Assembly (NCBI RefSeq): GCF_026914185.1
Contig: NC_070563.1
Span: 806,001 to 870,000 of the forward strand
Length of the DNA stretch: 64,000 nt
Direction: 5' to 3'
From: Puccinia triticina
Lineage: Eukaryota; Basidiomycota; Pucciniomycetes; Pucciniales; Pucciniaceae
Positions 42,740 to 54,673 of this stretch are shown here, one piece after another. How positions within the stretch are numbered: position 1 is the first letter of the stretch; each line of letters begins with the position of its first letter. The position numbers were made by a program, and so were the translations under genes. Under the pieces are notes generated by a model. It was not told the origin of the DNA and ran no database searches. It saw only the letters and a list, made by a program, of their open reading frames with translations.

Positions 42740-42830
42740 GCACGCAAGTCCCTCCCTGAATCACACTTTGTGCGAGGTGCTTTGCGCCCCTGCCCCCCGG
42801 CAGGCGAGAGACTTGTACTAAGTTTGGTTT
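42740..42830. repeat. GC-rich hairpin element, copy F
   Basis: AAGTCCCTCCCTGAATC at the left and AGAGACTTGTACTAAGTTTG at the right are the conserved inverted ends; core GCCCCTGCCCCCCGGCAGGC. Confidence 0.5.
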
Positions 42831-42839
42831 ACCAGGAGC

Positions 42840-43330
42840 ATGCAAAACATAGCCCAAAGGTGGTTACAGCAGTGCATTGGTTATGCAATATCCCATCACG
42901 GACCAGTATGCGTTTGGTGCTGCACATGCCGTGCCAACAGACTGTTTGTTACAAGACTGCTCAAGGAGCTCGTCAACATGCTTTCAGGCGTAGCCAGAAT
43001 CACGAACTTGACTCAATTTTTTGAGTTGAAGATCACAAACGCCGTCGGATATGGCAAGTTTGCGTGTGAATTGCTGTACACAGAAATACCAGATCATTTC
43101 TATTGGACAAGGTCAAAGGAATGAATTGTCCGCGAGAAGCCTTCAGACACAATAGGACGGCTCTATTTTGCGAGCCCAACCAATGGGGAGCGGTAGTTTC
43201 TGGGGGTACTTTTGCTTAACGTGCGTGGTCCAAAAAGTTTTGAAGATCTTCAAACTGTTGGTGGAACCGTGTACCAAACATTTAGGGAATCCGCCAAAGC
43301 GAGAGGGTCATTGATGAGTGAAAAGCACCA
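42840..43330 (+). pseudogene. Helitron helicase remnant, upstream part
   Basis: The plus strand reads RLLKELVNMLSGVARITNL, IPDHFYWTRSKE, stop TGA, IVREKPSDTIGRLYFASPTNGER, stop TAG, then VRGPKSFEDLQTVGGTVYQT, all in one frame. The DHFYW, YFASPTNGER and FEDLRTV blocks are characteristic of the segment before the Pif1 core in Helitron Rep/helicase proteins. The two stops are in place of expected tryptophan/phenylalanine-type codons. It lies on the opposite strand to the remnant at 31712-32775 and covers a different part of the protein, so it is a separate insertion. Confidence 0.7.
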
Positions 43331-43559
43331 TGGAGCTTGTCTGCAAGAAGCGTCCTGTTGGATGTGCCATGGCCTTTGGGCTATACCCACATAAAAATTG
43401 GAAAAGGGAAGAGTACCAACCCAAATAAAGAATGTGAATAAAACATGACGGAATCAGGGGAGTGCAGGTGGTCGGTTCAAAAGCGTAAGTGATATTCATT
43501 GCAGGTAAGCTGAAATCATCAACAAAAGCACTGTGAGGCCAAGCCGTAAGAGGAAGTAA

Positions 43560-44065
43560 GATTAACCATTTGGGAAATGGGAAAAGTTGCTGTAACAAGG
43601 AGGTGGACAATGTCGGAAGGTGTCCAATCAAGGAAAAAGCAATCTGGTGATTGTAATAGATGCAAAAGGAAGATAAGTGTGAAATGTGTTGAAACGCAGT
43701 TGCATTATTTTGTGTAGGCGAGTTGAGACCGGCGTGTTGAGCGCGCTCAAATCACTAACAATTCAGCTGAACCGGTTCGTGCAAAAGAGTGAGATGAACT
43801 TTTTGGGCAGGTGGAAAAGTAGCTAAGACAAGCAGGTGGACAAACTTGGTAGGTGTCAAATCAAGTGCATAGCAATTCGGTGATTGTGAGCAGCTGAGAC
43901 ATTTTAAAAAAGCAAATGAAAAGGATTTCAAGTTACCTAATTAAGCAATTGGAAAAGGGATAGGCACAATAATGAGTGCAAAAGGAAGATGAGTGTGAAA
44001 AGTATTGAAATGCAGGTGCATTGATGTGTGTAGGCGAGGTCACACCAGCATGGTGAGCGCATTTT
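43560..44065. repeat. Diverged direct duplication
   Basis: Blocks around GGAAAAGTNGCTNNNACAAG, CAGGTGGACAA, GCAAAAGGAAGATNAGTGTG and TTGNGTGTAGGCGAG occur at 43572-43750 and again, with a small insertion, at 43800-44060. No frame spans it. Confidence 0.5.
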
Positions 44066-44177
44066 CAGGAGACATAAAAGGAGGCCATCAACGCCCAGCA
44101 GGATACACCAAGGCTGCCGGGTGTATTGATTGGCTGTGTCCAAATTATCGTCTCCCTGCAATCGTGCCTTTGTACAG

Positions 44178-44270
44178 ATGATTGCGTTGATAATGGGTTT
44201 TTTTTGGTCGGAGCTTCCACAGGGAACTGCTGCCAAAAAAAAAAAGCCTTATCCACGCAATTATCTGTTT
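44178..44270. repeat. Short foldback element
   Basis: CAGATGATTGCGTTGATAA with a T run at the left and an A run with TTATCCACGCAATTATCTG at the right: arms of about 35 bp around a 16-bp loop. Confidence 0.65.
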
Positions 44271-44293
44271 TTAATGATTTTATTACAACTATA

Positions 44294-44508
44294 GGGGGGT
44301 TATTAGGTGGGTTCACAATTACTAAACTTTGGAGCCAAATTTAAGGCCTATATGAACAAAATTTTCAAATTTTGGGGAAATGCACAGCAGCAGGGGTAAC
44401 TATCAATCAGTTCAGCTTATCAACTTTTTAAAAACATGTTCATAAACACCTTCAATTAGGTCCTAAAGTTTTGTAAATTTCAATTGTGAACCCCCTATTA
44501 CACCCCCC
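44294..44508. mobile_element. MITE with GGGGGG...GGTTCACAATT ends
   Basis: About 215 bp with imperfect inverted ends (GGGGGGTTATTAGGTGGG and, inverted, GGGGGGTGTAATAGGGGG, both followed by TTCACAATT). The right half is related to 26540-26625 (TTTTTAAAAA, TGTTCATAAA, ATTGTGAACCCCC), so a second partial copy lies there. Confidence 0.65.
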
Positions 44509-44778
44509 AAACCAGCTTGAATGCTTTTTTTTGAAATTTTGTGCTCTAGAAGAGGCTTGAGCACCAAATTGCAAAAGTGCATGATGCATGGTCAACTTTG
44601 AATTCCCCTTTATTGCCTATATTTACCCGGGCCCCAGGCCCGTCAGCTTCCATGCCAGACTTAAGCTCGGGGTTCGGGACGACGTTGACCCCCCGCCCGA
44701 GCCCCCCGGGTCTCAGTCTCTCGAGAGCGGAAAAAATTAAGAAAATTACAAGTGCCTCGGACCACCAACTGCTCAACC

Positions 44779-45177
44779 ATGGAATCGCTGCTTTCCCCAC
44801 CCCTGAATATTCAACTGGTCGACACGTCCCCAGCCCAGTCCTACGAAGTGGTTCAGAATTCTCTTTCTGCTCCCCTGGTGAGTTATCTGCAATCTATCAG
44901 GATCGCGACTCCATCAGGAGTGAACGAACGTTTTCTCATAATTACATTTTATGCAAAACTTGTTCAGGACGATCACGAATTGTTACCTTACGTGATTGGT
45001 GGGAACACCCACCAAACTAAGAATCGTCTGTACCAAATGAGGGACGAAGTTACCGTACTCCGTCGAAATAGTAAACGTGGATCGAGCCGACACCCGCACA
45101 CCTCTAAAAAGCAGAAGCACGACCCCAGCAAGCCCCGGCGTAAATCCAAGTCGTCGACTCAAGCCGTTGTCTCCTGA
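44779..45177 (+). CDS. Hypothetical protein with basic C-terminal tail
   Basis: A single-exon frame of 132 residues from an ATG in good context (CAACCATGG). Residues 1-85 are mixed (VSYLQSIRIATPSGVNERFL, DDHELLPYVIGGNTHQTK) and look like an ordinary folded domain. The last 45 residues are very basic with clustered KK/RR and resemble a nuclear localisation tail (SKKQKHDPSKPRRKSKSS). Codon use and GC content are like those of the neighbouring housekeeping genes and unlike the transposons. I do not recognise the family. An upstream exon is possible. It is the leftmost candidate of the host-gene island. Confidence 0.5.
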   Translation: MESLLSPPLNIQLVDTSPAQSYEVVQNSLSAPLVSYLQSIRIATPSGVNERFLIITFYAKLVQDDHELLPYVIGGNTHQTKNRLYQMRDEVTVLRRNSKRGSSRHPHTSKKQKHDPSKPRRKSKSSTQAVVS

Positions 45178-46010
45178 AATCTATGTACTTTTCTGACGCT
45201 TTCCCAAGCTTCTCGCCGTAATTGGCTGAATCAATCGATCGGAGAACCTGGTTTCGATGAGCGGCCCACAACTTTGTTTCGACGAGAGAATCGGACAAAC
45301 ACCTCGCAAACGTAAACACAACCTATCAGCGGCCGTTCGGCCAACAAGTCTACCACCACCTCCAGCCTGTCAGCATTTCCCCTGTTTAGAGTGATCCTGC
45401 CCTAGGGGGCTTGCTGTACAAAGGAGGGATTTGCTATTGTCGACTTGTTGAAGCCAGAGCAGAAATTATCACTTTTCCGGACCGCGGATTTTTTTTTTTT
45501 TAGATTTTCAGAACATGCAGTTCGCTACATCGGAGCAATAATCAAAGCTTTCTGAAACTTCAACATCTTCCTTAAATTTGTATTGACAGATTCGCTCATC
45601 AGTCACCATTGATATTCGTATCTAAACACAACAAAACTTCAAAGCACAATAACCAATGAATTCTGAAGTAAGGGTCTAGCCACCAACATTGCTGTTTGTT
45701 ATTGTCAATTCTTCTGGCAATGATTTGGTGTAATTGGAAGTATTGAATATATTGTGTGATGTTTGTCTATCAATGGGCTGAGTTTATTACAACCTACGGT
45801 CAAAAAACTTCCTCCGATACAACCCAGGAAAAGAACTCTACAATTGTTCGCAGTGATGTTTGAAAGCGGTATTAGGCGATTGAAGATGATGGAAAATGTG
45901 GAAGAGATCAAAGACGACGTAAAGGAATTGGATATGCTGAGTGAAATTAAAGACGACATCTATTTTCTTCAAGATCAGGAGAGTTGAGGTGGTCTTGCAT
46001 GTTCGTAAGG
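45178..46010. other. Intergenic region downstream of PIG-H
   Basis: A plus-strand frame at 45763-45987 has no ATG near its start, repeats EIKDD-like words and lies in the 3' flank of the PIG-H gene; I do not call it. No other frame or RNA is supported. Confidence 0.4.
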
Positions 46011-46956
46011 TCACACAGTACAATCTATTGCATGAATGTCTTCCTGAAATACGATTTCCCTGATCCCTTTCCAAACTGTGACCAAATATTCCAGTCGAGG
46101 TTGAAGGTTCTATCGATCGAATGGCAAAGTTGAATATGAATACAGTGGATAATTGTTCTTTACTGCAAGGTGGTGGGAATGACGGAAAGCTAACCTTGAA
46201 GACTTGATGGACATACATTGGAGCTCCATCAGGTTCGACCACTAGTCCAAGAAAGAAGACGATATCCCAGCCCACAATGGCTTCATGAATGATTGCCTGA
46301 CGTATATGTTCACGTGCAACGAACCGGCGTGTGACCCCGATGAAGTTTGTAGAACTGAATTGGATACCTAGGGGACCGAGGATCAGGACGCTCTCTGTGA
46401 GGAGTGAGAGTGAAATCTTGTCTATTAAGCCGGGGCTTTTGTGTACTCCCTATGATTTAAGGGAAGCGGGAAAGCAAACCTGAGTAGACTCTAGCTAGCT
46501 TCCTATAGATCCAGCCGATCATGAAAAGTGATAATATAAACGCCGGAAGAGAAGGCCAAGTCTATGCACGAGGGACATGAAAATTTTTAGTTAATCAGCT
46601 TCAAACTTAGCTGCCAAGCCTTGTCAGTTGCACTGATGAAGGACCCAATCAAATTTACTGACTAGACAAGGGATGAAGGCTGCGATTGAGCCTATGAGTA
46701 GTCCATCCTGAACGGGACGAAAGACCGGCCGATTGGAGTGGAGCGAATAGAGTCTGGTGGTTGGACTGAAGTGCTGGATCGTAAGTGTCCACTCCTTGGA
46801 CGGTGACAGCCGCATTCCATCTTTCCAAAACTGTCGTCGCCAGACTCGAGAGCTCTTGCGTCGGACGTGGGGTGGAGGTGGTTGCTTGCTCAAGGCGCGA
46901 TGGACGAGCCGGTGCGCGAGCTTCATTTTGGCCCACCACCATCCGTCATGCAGCAT
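46011..46956 (-). CDS. GPI15: PIG-H/GPI15, GPI-GlcNAc transferase subunit
   Basis: Four exons on the minus strand: 46956-46663, 46561-46480, 46421-46195 and 46109-46011, with introns of 101, 58 and 85 bp. The spliced frame gives 233 residues, close to yeast Gpi15. It is an accessory subunit of the ER complex that adds GlcNAc to phosphatidylinositol. The N terminus is basic. A membrane hairpin follows: DGLLIGSIAAFIPCL (about 84-98) and FILSLFMIGWIY (about 105-116). Then comes the PIG-H domain, with ESVLILGPLGIQFSS at 135, FVAREHIRQAIIHEAI and the conserved end PRLEYLVTVWKGIR. Intron 1 uses donor GTCAGT and intron 2 donor GTTTGC, both non-ideal, but only these keep the frame and give the second membrane segment. 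A second ATG ten codons in could also be used. It is divergent from PIG-A, 181 bp away. Confidence 0.85.
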
Positions 46957-47137
46957 GCATACAAACTGTAACAGACTCTAACAACTGATCGGATAATACG
47001 ACGGGTATGCGAGCTACTCTGGAATCAATGTATCAGCTGATTTGTTTTATAAACGCAAGACTGACATGAGCTCCTCTTCGTGTAAATTTCGCCAGCAGAC
47101 ATTCAGCGTAGCTTGGAATTGCAAGGCGACTAAATAA
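46957..47137. promoter_or_regulatory. 181-bp bidirectional promoter between PIG-H and PIG-A
   Basis: This is the whole space between the two start codons. No TATA box is evident. It must hold both 5' leaders and the core promoters, so shared regulation of the two GPI-transferase subunits is likely; that is inference from spacing. Confidence 0.6.
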
Positions 47138-49425
47138 ATGTCGCAACCCAATCCGAGTTATCAAGATGCGCCATCATCTCCCGGGCGCCACAGGTTGAAC
47201 ATTGCGTGAGTTCCAGCGGACGCGTGTTATTATTTTTAGAATTAGGTACAAAAATGGCACCGGATATTTATAGCACTAGATTTGAGTGCTTGTTGACCGA
47301 GTCTACCAAGTTAAACACAGCTTGTCATGAACTTGTATAGTTCCGGGATCGGAGTAAATGGTGACGCTTGTTGTCTCGCAATCGTTGTTAATCCGCTAGG
47401 ATGGTCTCCGATTACTTTTACCCTAACGTCGGGGGCGTCGAGTCTCACATCTACATCCTTTCTCAGAAATTAATTCAACGTGGACATAAAGTAGGTTTCT
47501 TTGTGTATTGCTTTATTTGCTCAATTGATTAATCCGGATCGGTCCCACAGTCCGAATCATAAGGCGGCTGAAGACTTACTTTGACTAACTTGTTTCAGGT
47601 TATCGTCATCACCCACCATTACGGTAATCGTTGTGGAATTCGCCACTTACCTGCCGGCCTCAAGGTATATCATATTCCGATTGGCACTTTACCTTTTTCT
47701 TCAACTGCGGCGACGGTCCCGAACATGTTTGGATGTCTACCCCTCATCCGTGCAATACTCCTTCGTGAACGGATACAAATCTTACATGCCCATCAAGCTC
47801 TTAGCTCCGTTGGACTGGAGTCCACCATGCATGCGAAAACGCTACAAATCGGAATCCGCACGATTTTCACCGATCATTCGCTCTTCGGTCTCGGTGGTGG
47901 TGGTTGGGGTGAAGTGAGCGGGAATAAGATCGTAAAGGGTATCATGAGTGATATCGACGGCGTGATTTGTGTCAGTCACACTGGGTGCGTGACAAATTTA
48001 AGCTGCCAATATCTCCTCTGCACATGGTCTCTGACATTTCTTGCGATGTTTCTGTGACCTCAAACTTGCTCAATTTGTAACGCTCAATTTTATATTCATC
48101 GGTGGATCGATTCATCAGGAAAGAGAACACGGTTTTAAGAGCTATGCTGAACCCCGACATAGTTTATGTAATACCCAACGCCATTGTTGCCGACAGCTTT
48201 CAGCCTGACCGCAAGAAATCCCGTTATTCCGGTGGTCCATGTACATCTTTCAATGTCTCTACCATTCACATATGAATCATTCGACTGAGATTTGGTGCTG
48301 GGCGACCTGTGGAAGCCATCCATTCTAGTGACCATTGTCTGTGTTTCTAGGTTAGCATATCGTAAAGGGATCGACCTTTTAATTGCGGCGATCCCAAAGC
48401 TGTGTAAAAAGTACCCCACGATCCGGTTTTTAATAGGTTGATTTCGATTTCTTTGGGCACTCAAGTTTTAGGATCCACTCAGCATTCTATCAACTGACTG
48501 CCTTGCTTCTTCTTACTAACCAGGTGGGACAGGACCAAAGCTAATTGAGCTGGAGCAAATGAAAGAAAAATATCAAACAGTAATCAAACCTGACCAAGTT
48601 AGAATACTGGGACCGATTCGAGCTGATCAAGTTCGGGATCTCATGGTCCAAGGAGATATCTTCTTGAATGCATCATTGACTGAGGCCTTCGGAATGACCC
48701 TACTGGAAGCTGCATGTACCGGCTTGCTAGTTGTGTCCACGCGTGTTGGAGGAATCCCGGAGGTACTTCCTGAAGGGTTGATCGAGTTTGCCGAACCAGA
48801 AGTAGATGGTATGTATTTCCATGCGGAAAGCATTAATCCATGTGTTCATCATGGTTCATAGCAATTAGCCCTGATGACTTCACTTTTGTACGTCTATAAG
48901 ATCTTGTTCGCGCCACTGAGAGGGCCATCGAAGTGATCCAATCCGGGACCCACGACCCGCAGAAGGTTCACGAAAGAGTGCGGGGAATGTACAGCTGGAC
49001 TGACATTGCAGCTCGAACGGAACATGTATATTATGAAGCTTTCAAGATCGAGCCTGCTCCATTGATTGAGAGATTTCGAAGGTCAGCAGAATATACGGTG
49101 ATTTTGTATTGTCTGTGCTTCATCCGCTATGACTGAGTTTCTTGCTGAACTTTGTAGATTCTACGGATCGGGAAGTATCTTTGGGAAAGTAATGTGTATC
49201 GTTGTCATGTGCCAGTATATATTTATGGGCATCTTGGATTGGTGGCTGCCTCGGGAGAACATTGATTACGCTCCTGATTTCAATTACGATGCTTATGTTC
49301 AGGTAGGCCACTTCATGTATACTTTTTTTCCAAAAAAAAAACCTTCCTGATGTGATGGTCTTGTTGTAATGAATTGCTAATATTAATGAATGTCCATCTC
49401 TTATCAGGCGTACGGTATAGACTGA
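47138..49425 (+). CDS. GPI3: PIG-A/GPI3, catalytic GPI-GlcNAc transferase
   Basis: Nine exons: 47138-47205, 47400-47490, 47599-47984, 48119-48231, 48329-48436, 48524-48808, 48901-49081, 49158-49302 and 49408-49425. All are joined by GT-AG introns and give 464 residues without a break, against 452 in yeast. It is the catalytic subunit, a GT4 glycosyltransferase moving GlcNAc from UDP-GlcNAc to phosphatidylinositol on the cytosolic face of the ER, the first step of GPI-anchor synthesis. Seen in the sequence: [17 protein letters not shown] at 23, [30 protein letters not shown], and the GT4 EX7E motif (E309 and E317 in [12 protein letters not shown]). A C-terminal membrane segment is at about 418-437, followed by DWWLP. 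The first exon (MSQPNPSY...) and the 18-bp last exon (AYGID) are too short to be seen without splicing. Confidence 0.93.
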
Positions 49426-50867
49426 TTTTATCCGGCCATATTTTTCTATTATCTGTCAAGTCTTAATCGACCTCATTCCACATGCAAGAGGATTGATTTT
49501 CGTTTTTTTGGACAGCAAAGCGGATGCTATCAATCAAACTGGGGCATGTCAAGAAATGAATGATGATGGAAAACAAAGTAAAATGTACGAGTAGTAGTTT
49601 CAGCTTCGTATACTCGACTGCCGTCGTTGCAAATTGCAATCCCCGAATACGTGATCGTTTGAGGAGGAAAGGTTCGCACTATTGGCGAAAAGCGGCATCG
49701 CATCGCATCACACCGAACCCGAGTTTAGCTAAGCCCTCGAAACAGTAGTAAGGATTGAAGCTGCCCACGACAGCAGATTGCTTCACGGCAAGCAGATTGA
49801 CCAGACACTGACTAGATCAAAGTATAATGAGTCACGTGTACGTTATTTACAAACAAGATGATCACCAGTCCCTCGATTCAGCAGGCCGGGTGTTATCTGC
49901 TTCATATTCCGGGAAAGATTCGTTCAGTACATATTTTCTGTCAAGGTAGCAACCTGAGCAGCCATCTTGAGTATTAAAAGTTGGTTGGGCTACATTTCTG
50001 TGGAAAGTTTTTCATGCTGCCACCGCAAGTTTTTCTTGGACAGCTTGCCTGTTGAAGCAAATGATTGTACCCAACGCTTGACAGCTTCACAATAATCAGC
50101 GTGATGGCGACAGCTGGAAAGTGGTCAAAACATTCATACACTTGAAGAAATCACCTGCGACAATGTATCTTTGTCAACATGGGTGGCCTTGAAGGAAGCC
50201 TCGGTCGCTATCTTACCGACATGCTCGTTTCTGGGACAACTTGAATCCGGTAAACAAGGCTAAAACAAGGCCTCGGCGCCCGAGCACACCTCATTTGCCG
50301 GCTCCGTCTACTCCCTCTTCATCGCCTTCGTAGTGAAGAACATGACTTCAGAGGGTTTCATGAAGAGGAAGCTGCCTCTTTGATACATGATAACTGCATC
50401 ATTGCTTCTCTCATAGGTTTCCCATTGAAGGAAGGGTGTTTGTTCATTCAGAATAAATCTTCGTATCAACACGCATAAGCAATTTTATTCCACAGACAAC
50501 CGCAACAATTCGGACAATCAGCAGACGACCTGAGTTTTTATAAAGCAAGTGGGCATTCCTCCGTTTTCCGTTGAAAACGACACATCCTTATTAACTGGTA
50601 GACAGGCACGTGTGTTCACTTCACGTCCGACTTAGTCCTGATCAATTACGGCACTTTCCTCCAACCAATTCGATAACATCCTCAAGCTTGACCCTTCTCA
50701 AGAACTCGTGAAACAAGACTACTGAGAAGCTGTCTTGAACCTGCCAGGCGCCACCAGTTTGTGCACTTCTTCTACACGGTTGCGGGATATTCTGAGATAC
50801 GATTTCTCCAGAAATACAGTTTCCCAGAGTTTCCCCCTGAACAGCCGATAAAAAAAATCAAAAACAG
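49426..50867. other. Intergenic region
   Basis: No supported gene. Short frames (for example 49560-49748, 50719-50916 minus) lack family features. It should contain the PIG-A terminator and the promoter of the glucanase gene; no clear TATA box is seen. Confidence 0.45.
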
Positions 50868-53800
50868 ATGCAGAACCCCCAACATAAGTCAGGACATCGG
50901 TCTGAGTTGGACTCAACTGTCAACAGCGAGTTTGATGACAACGCGGACAAGTATAGAGAGCTCAGGACAGAATCATTTCTAGGTTACCTCAATCGAGGGA
51001 ACCCAGACGGCCTGAATAGTCCAGTTCCATCATTACCGGAGCTACCGGACCCAATTCCTCGTACTGACAATCACTCAGTGTCGGCATACACGGTACAGGA
51101 AACATCTGAGGTTCTCAATCAGCCAATCAGTAGACCAAACTTTTCACATTATTCCCCTCAAAATCCAGACAATGTTTTCCAAACCGATCGTATAGACGAC
51201 GAATATCGTCGGGCATCCCCAGCCACACCCTTCTCCGAGACGCCCACGCGGGATACAAGAGCACTAACACCATTGATCATCAATCCTCCAACAGCCATCT
51301 CTCGCTATTCGCATCACACTGTTGGATCCGGATTAGCGGATCCTTATGACTGTGAAGGCTACCGTTACTCAGGCATGAGCTTTGGAGATAAACCACTTAA
51401 AAGTAGGGTAAGCATCTCGCTTGAAGTATCAAGGCTTCACTTCGAATAATGCCATGAAAATCATCAATTATTGACACACATCCATGCGATCAAAAAAACC
51501 TCATTAATGTCTGTTCCGTCTTGTACCATTTCCCACATAATCAGGTCAACAGGACACTCAAACCGTCCCGTCGGAAACGTGTAATATTCGTAGTCTGTGT
51601 CGTAGTCGTCGTTTGCACCTGCGCCATTATTGGACTAGTAATTGGCGTGATAACCAAGGGCAAAGGGGTAAACGAGAGTGATGGTGTTACTCGGCTGCCG
51701 CGAGGTGATAAAATGTGGGGTGTTGGAGGGGATACCATTACTGTGAGTTTCGATACGTATGCATTCTCTATAAGTTTGAATGCTCACTGCGCTTCCTTTC
51801 ACAAATTACAAAGACCGACAAAGGAAACAAATTTTTATATAATAATACCTTGGGCGGGACATGGGTTGGAATTCCTTACAACGATACTGCTCGTGCCCAG
51901 GGCAACCAACCAGCATTGAACGAACGGTGGGACTACTCGACAAACAAAATTATTGGGGTTAACCTGGGTGGTTGGCTAGTAATCGAACCGTTCATCACGC
52001 CTGGTCTTTTCGATCCTTATGTCCAAGAACAGAACCCTCCCAGTGATGAATGGGAACTTAGTGTTCGGTTAGGAAGTTCACTGGCGAAAACAGTCGAGGC
52101 GCATTATGACAGCTTTATAGTTGAAGAAGATTTCGCCCAGATTGCAAGTGCAGGCTTGAATTGGGTTAGGATTCCAGTGGGTTGGTGGATGATCGAGACT
52201 TTGGGATCCGAGCCCTTCTTAGCAGGAGGTAGGCTTTGTAACTAGCGCAAGTTTTTGGGTGTTCCCTAACAGCTTTGAATGTTTTTCTTTTCTTTCTTCT
52301 ATTTTTCAACCGAAAATTTCGAAAGTGTCTTGGAAATATTTCTTTCGTGCTATCGTTTGGGCAAGGAAGTATGGTCTTCGAATCAACCTTGACTTACACG
52401 CGGTTCCTGGCTCTCAGGTGCGCGCCCAAATGCCAAGATAAATTAACAAACAGAAGCCATAACTGAAATCAAACAAGATAAAATATTTATTGATAAAATT
52501 AGAATGGCTGGAATCACTCGGGTAGATTAGGAACTGTTGGCTTCTTGTCAGGAGCCATGGGGATTGCCAATGCTCAAAGAACTCTCAATTACATTCGTAC
52601 TTTGACTCAATTCATCAGCCAGCCAGAATTCAAAAACGTGGTACCTATGTTTTCTATCTTGAATGAGCCTGATGTCAGCTTGGGGTCAAACAAAGTCTTG
52701 GTATCATGGTAAGAACATGATTGCATCACTCCCCCAGAGAGTTCCTGGATCTATTCTGCCTTAAAGCGATGGGTTAAAGTTATTTTTTGGGGTCATCTTA
52801 GGTATTATGAATCTTACAAGTCGATTCGACAAATTGGTGGAATCGGAGAAGGAAACGGACCATTCATAGTCATCCATGATGGCTTTCAGGGAATCGGAAC
52901 CGGTGGACCAGCCAAAAACCCTTGGAGTGGGATCTTACAGGGTTCAGATAGGATCGGTAAGATCGCAATACACTTGAATATCTAAAAAAGTACACGTATC
53001 TCTTGGCCAAATTGCTAATGTCGTCATGAACGTTTGAACTTGATAAATTTGATTGCGGTCGAATTATGCAGGACTAGATTCTCATACCTACTTTGCTTTT
53101 ACCACCCAGCTGAGCGATGTGAACGCCACACGGCCTTGCAACGCCTGGGCAGCTCGGAGCAACCAGACTATGGAGGGATTTGGTCTCACGATGAGTGGAG
53201 AGTGGTCGTACGCAATTATTCAAGCGCTCCAAAAATTCGGTAAAATTGCCATGAGCTGACTTGAGTCTCTTTGCTTAGTTTGGCAATCAACGATTGTGGC
53301 CTGTAAGCCATTCCACATCACGATTCCTCCGTGGTTACTTATTTTAATCATCGTGGAAAATTTTGACATGTTTTTTGTTGTATTCACTCCACACAGATAC
53401 GTGAACAACGTTGGTTGGGGACAGCGCTACGAGGGTACCTACCCTAATGCCACCAGGCCGGACCGTCGGTTCCCAAAAGTTGGCAGTTGCGAGTAAGTCC
53501 ATCTTGGTTATTCTCCGGCTCCTTCACTTTTGCAAGCTACATTTCTCATCATATCCTACGTTCACAGTGAATGGCTTGACCATCGAAAATGGTCTGAAGC
53601 TCAGAAGAAAGGATTCGCGGAAACCGCCTTAGCTTCTCAAGGTGGGTTTCCCTGAGCGAACCCGGACTGGCTGCATGCTACCAAAGCTCGAGGACCCATG
53701 AGACTAAATTTTGTATCACCGTTTTGCAGATGCGTTGATCAATTCGTTTTTCTGGACATGGAAAATTGGAAAATCTATCAGGCAAGACTTCCCGCCAAAT

Positions 53801-54461
53801 CCAATGTGGAACTATAAGCTGGGGCTTGAAGCTGGATACATCAGGTCAGAGAGCTACCTCATACAATAAAAAAAACCCGCTGATTTAAATGATTGCTACT
53901 TTATTGAAACAAATGTTCTTATCAAACCAAACATTCCAAATTTGGATTTTATTTTGCTGCGACTACGACAGACCGGATGCCCGAGCCAGCGCAGGGCGAT
54001 GTGCGGCGCTTGCATCCGAATATCAGGTACCACTGACTACATACGATTGGTCAGGAACTTTGGCTTCATGGCAGACAGGTGGTGCGGGGGCAGGCAACAT
54101 TGCCCAGAGTCAGATAGATGCAGTTGGACCGTTCCCGCCGGCAACCATTTTAGGCGCAGCTCCGAACGGCCAGGGGACCTACAATACTCAAAGTCTTCCT
54201 CAGCTTGCTCCAACGGGGGCTCCCATAGTCCTCAAGCCAATCCCAATCGTAATGGATTCAAAAACTTTCAGTGGCGGAGACGGCTGGTTCAATAGAGCTG
54301 ATAAAGCCGGATACTTTGCTCCCGTAACTGGCTGCCAATATCTTGATCCTTGGTCTGCTGTTGATGTACCTGTACCTCCAGCTTGCAATCCAAATTCTTC
54401 AAGCTCAAAACAACCAAAACAATCCACAGCTAATACTTCAAATTCAGCCTCAAAAACATGA
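50868..54461 (+). CDS. Membrane-anchored GH5 exo-beta-1,3-glucanase
   Basis: Twelve exons: 50868-51407, 51545-51742, 51814-52228, 52326-52417, 52503-52708, 52802-52956, 53072-53207, 53279-53302, 53397-53492, 53568-53641, 53730-53844 and 53972-54461. The frame is continuous and gives 846 residues. Residues 1-190 are hydrophilic, S/P/N-rich and cytosolic; 193-216 is one strongly hydrophobic anchor after RRKR, so the protein is type II with the catalytic domain outside. The GH5 (EXG) domain starts near 280: GVNLGGWLVIEPFITP, RIPVGWW, LDLHAVPGSQNGWNHSG. The acid/base is E470 (SILNEPDV) and the nucleophile E579 (MSGEWSLA). A 24-bp exon supplies LAINDCGL after the nucleophile, with donor GTACGC. 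It trims beta-1,3-glucan of the cell wall. The C-terminal tail is Ser/Lys/Asn-rich without a GPI signal. The long N-terminal tail is as in fungal Exg-type membrane glucanases. Confidence 0.92.
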
Positions 54462-54673
54462 TTATAAAGTAGAAACTTCAACCTAATTTTCCTTATTTCA
54501 CCAACATATGTAACATAAATATGTCATTGCCTTAATTGGTCTTTTATGGGAGTTTTTTGTTGTGGCAAAGATTTGATCCGGAATGTTGGGCATCACAGCT
54601 AATGGGTTATCTGTGAGCTGTTAGCAGCTGACCTGTGCATGCGCCACCAAAAAGTGGTTGCAACAGTGCATCC

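Noticed and set aside
45763..45987. Small coiled-coil protein on the plus strand
   Set aside because: The frame lacks an initial ATG before residue 32 and lies in the 3' flank of PIG-H on the opposite strand; coding support is too weak.
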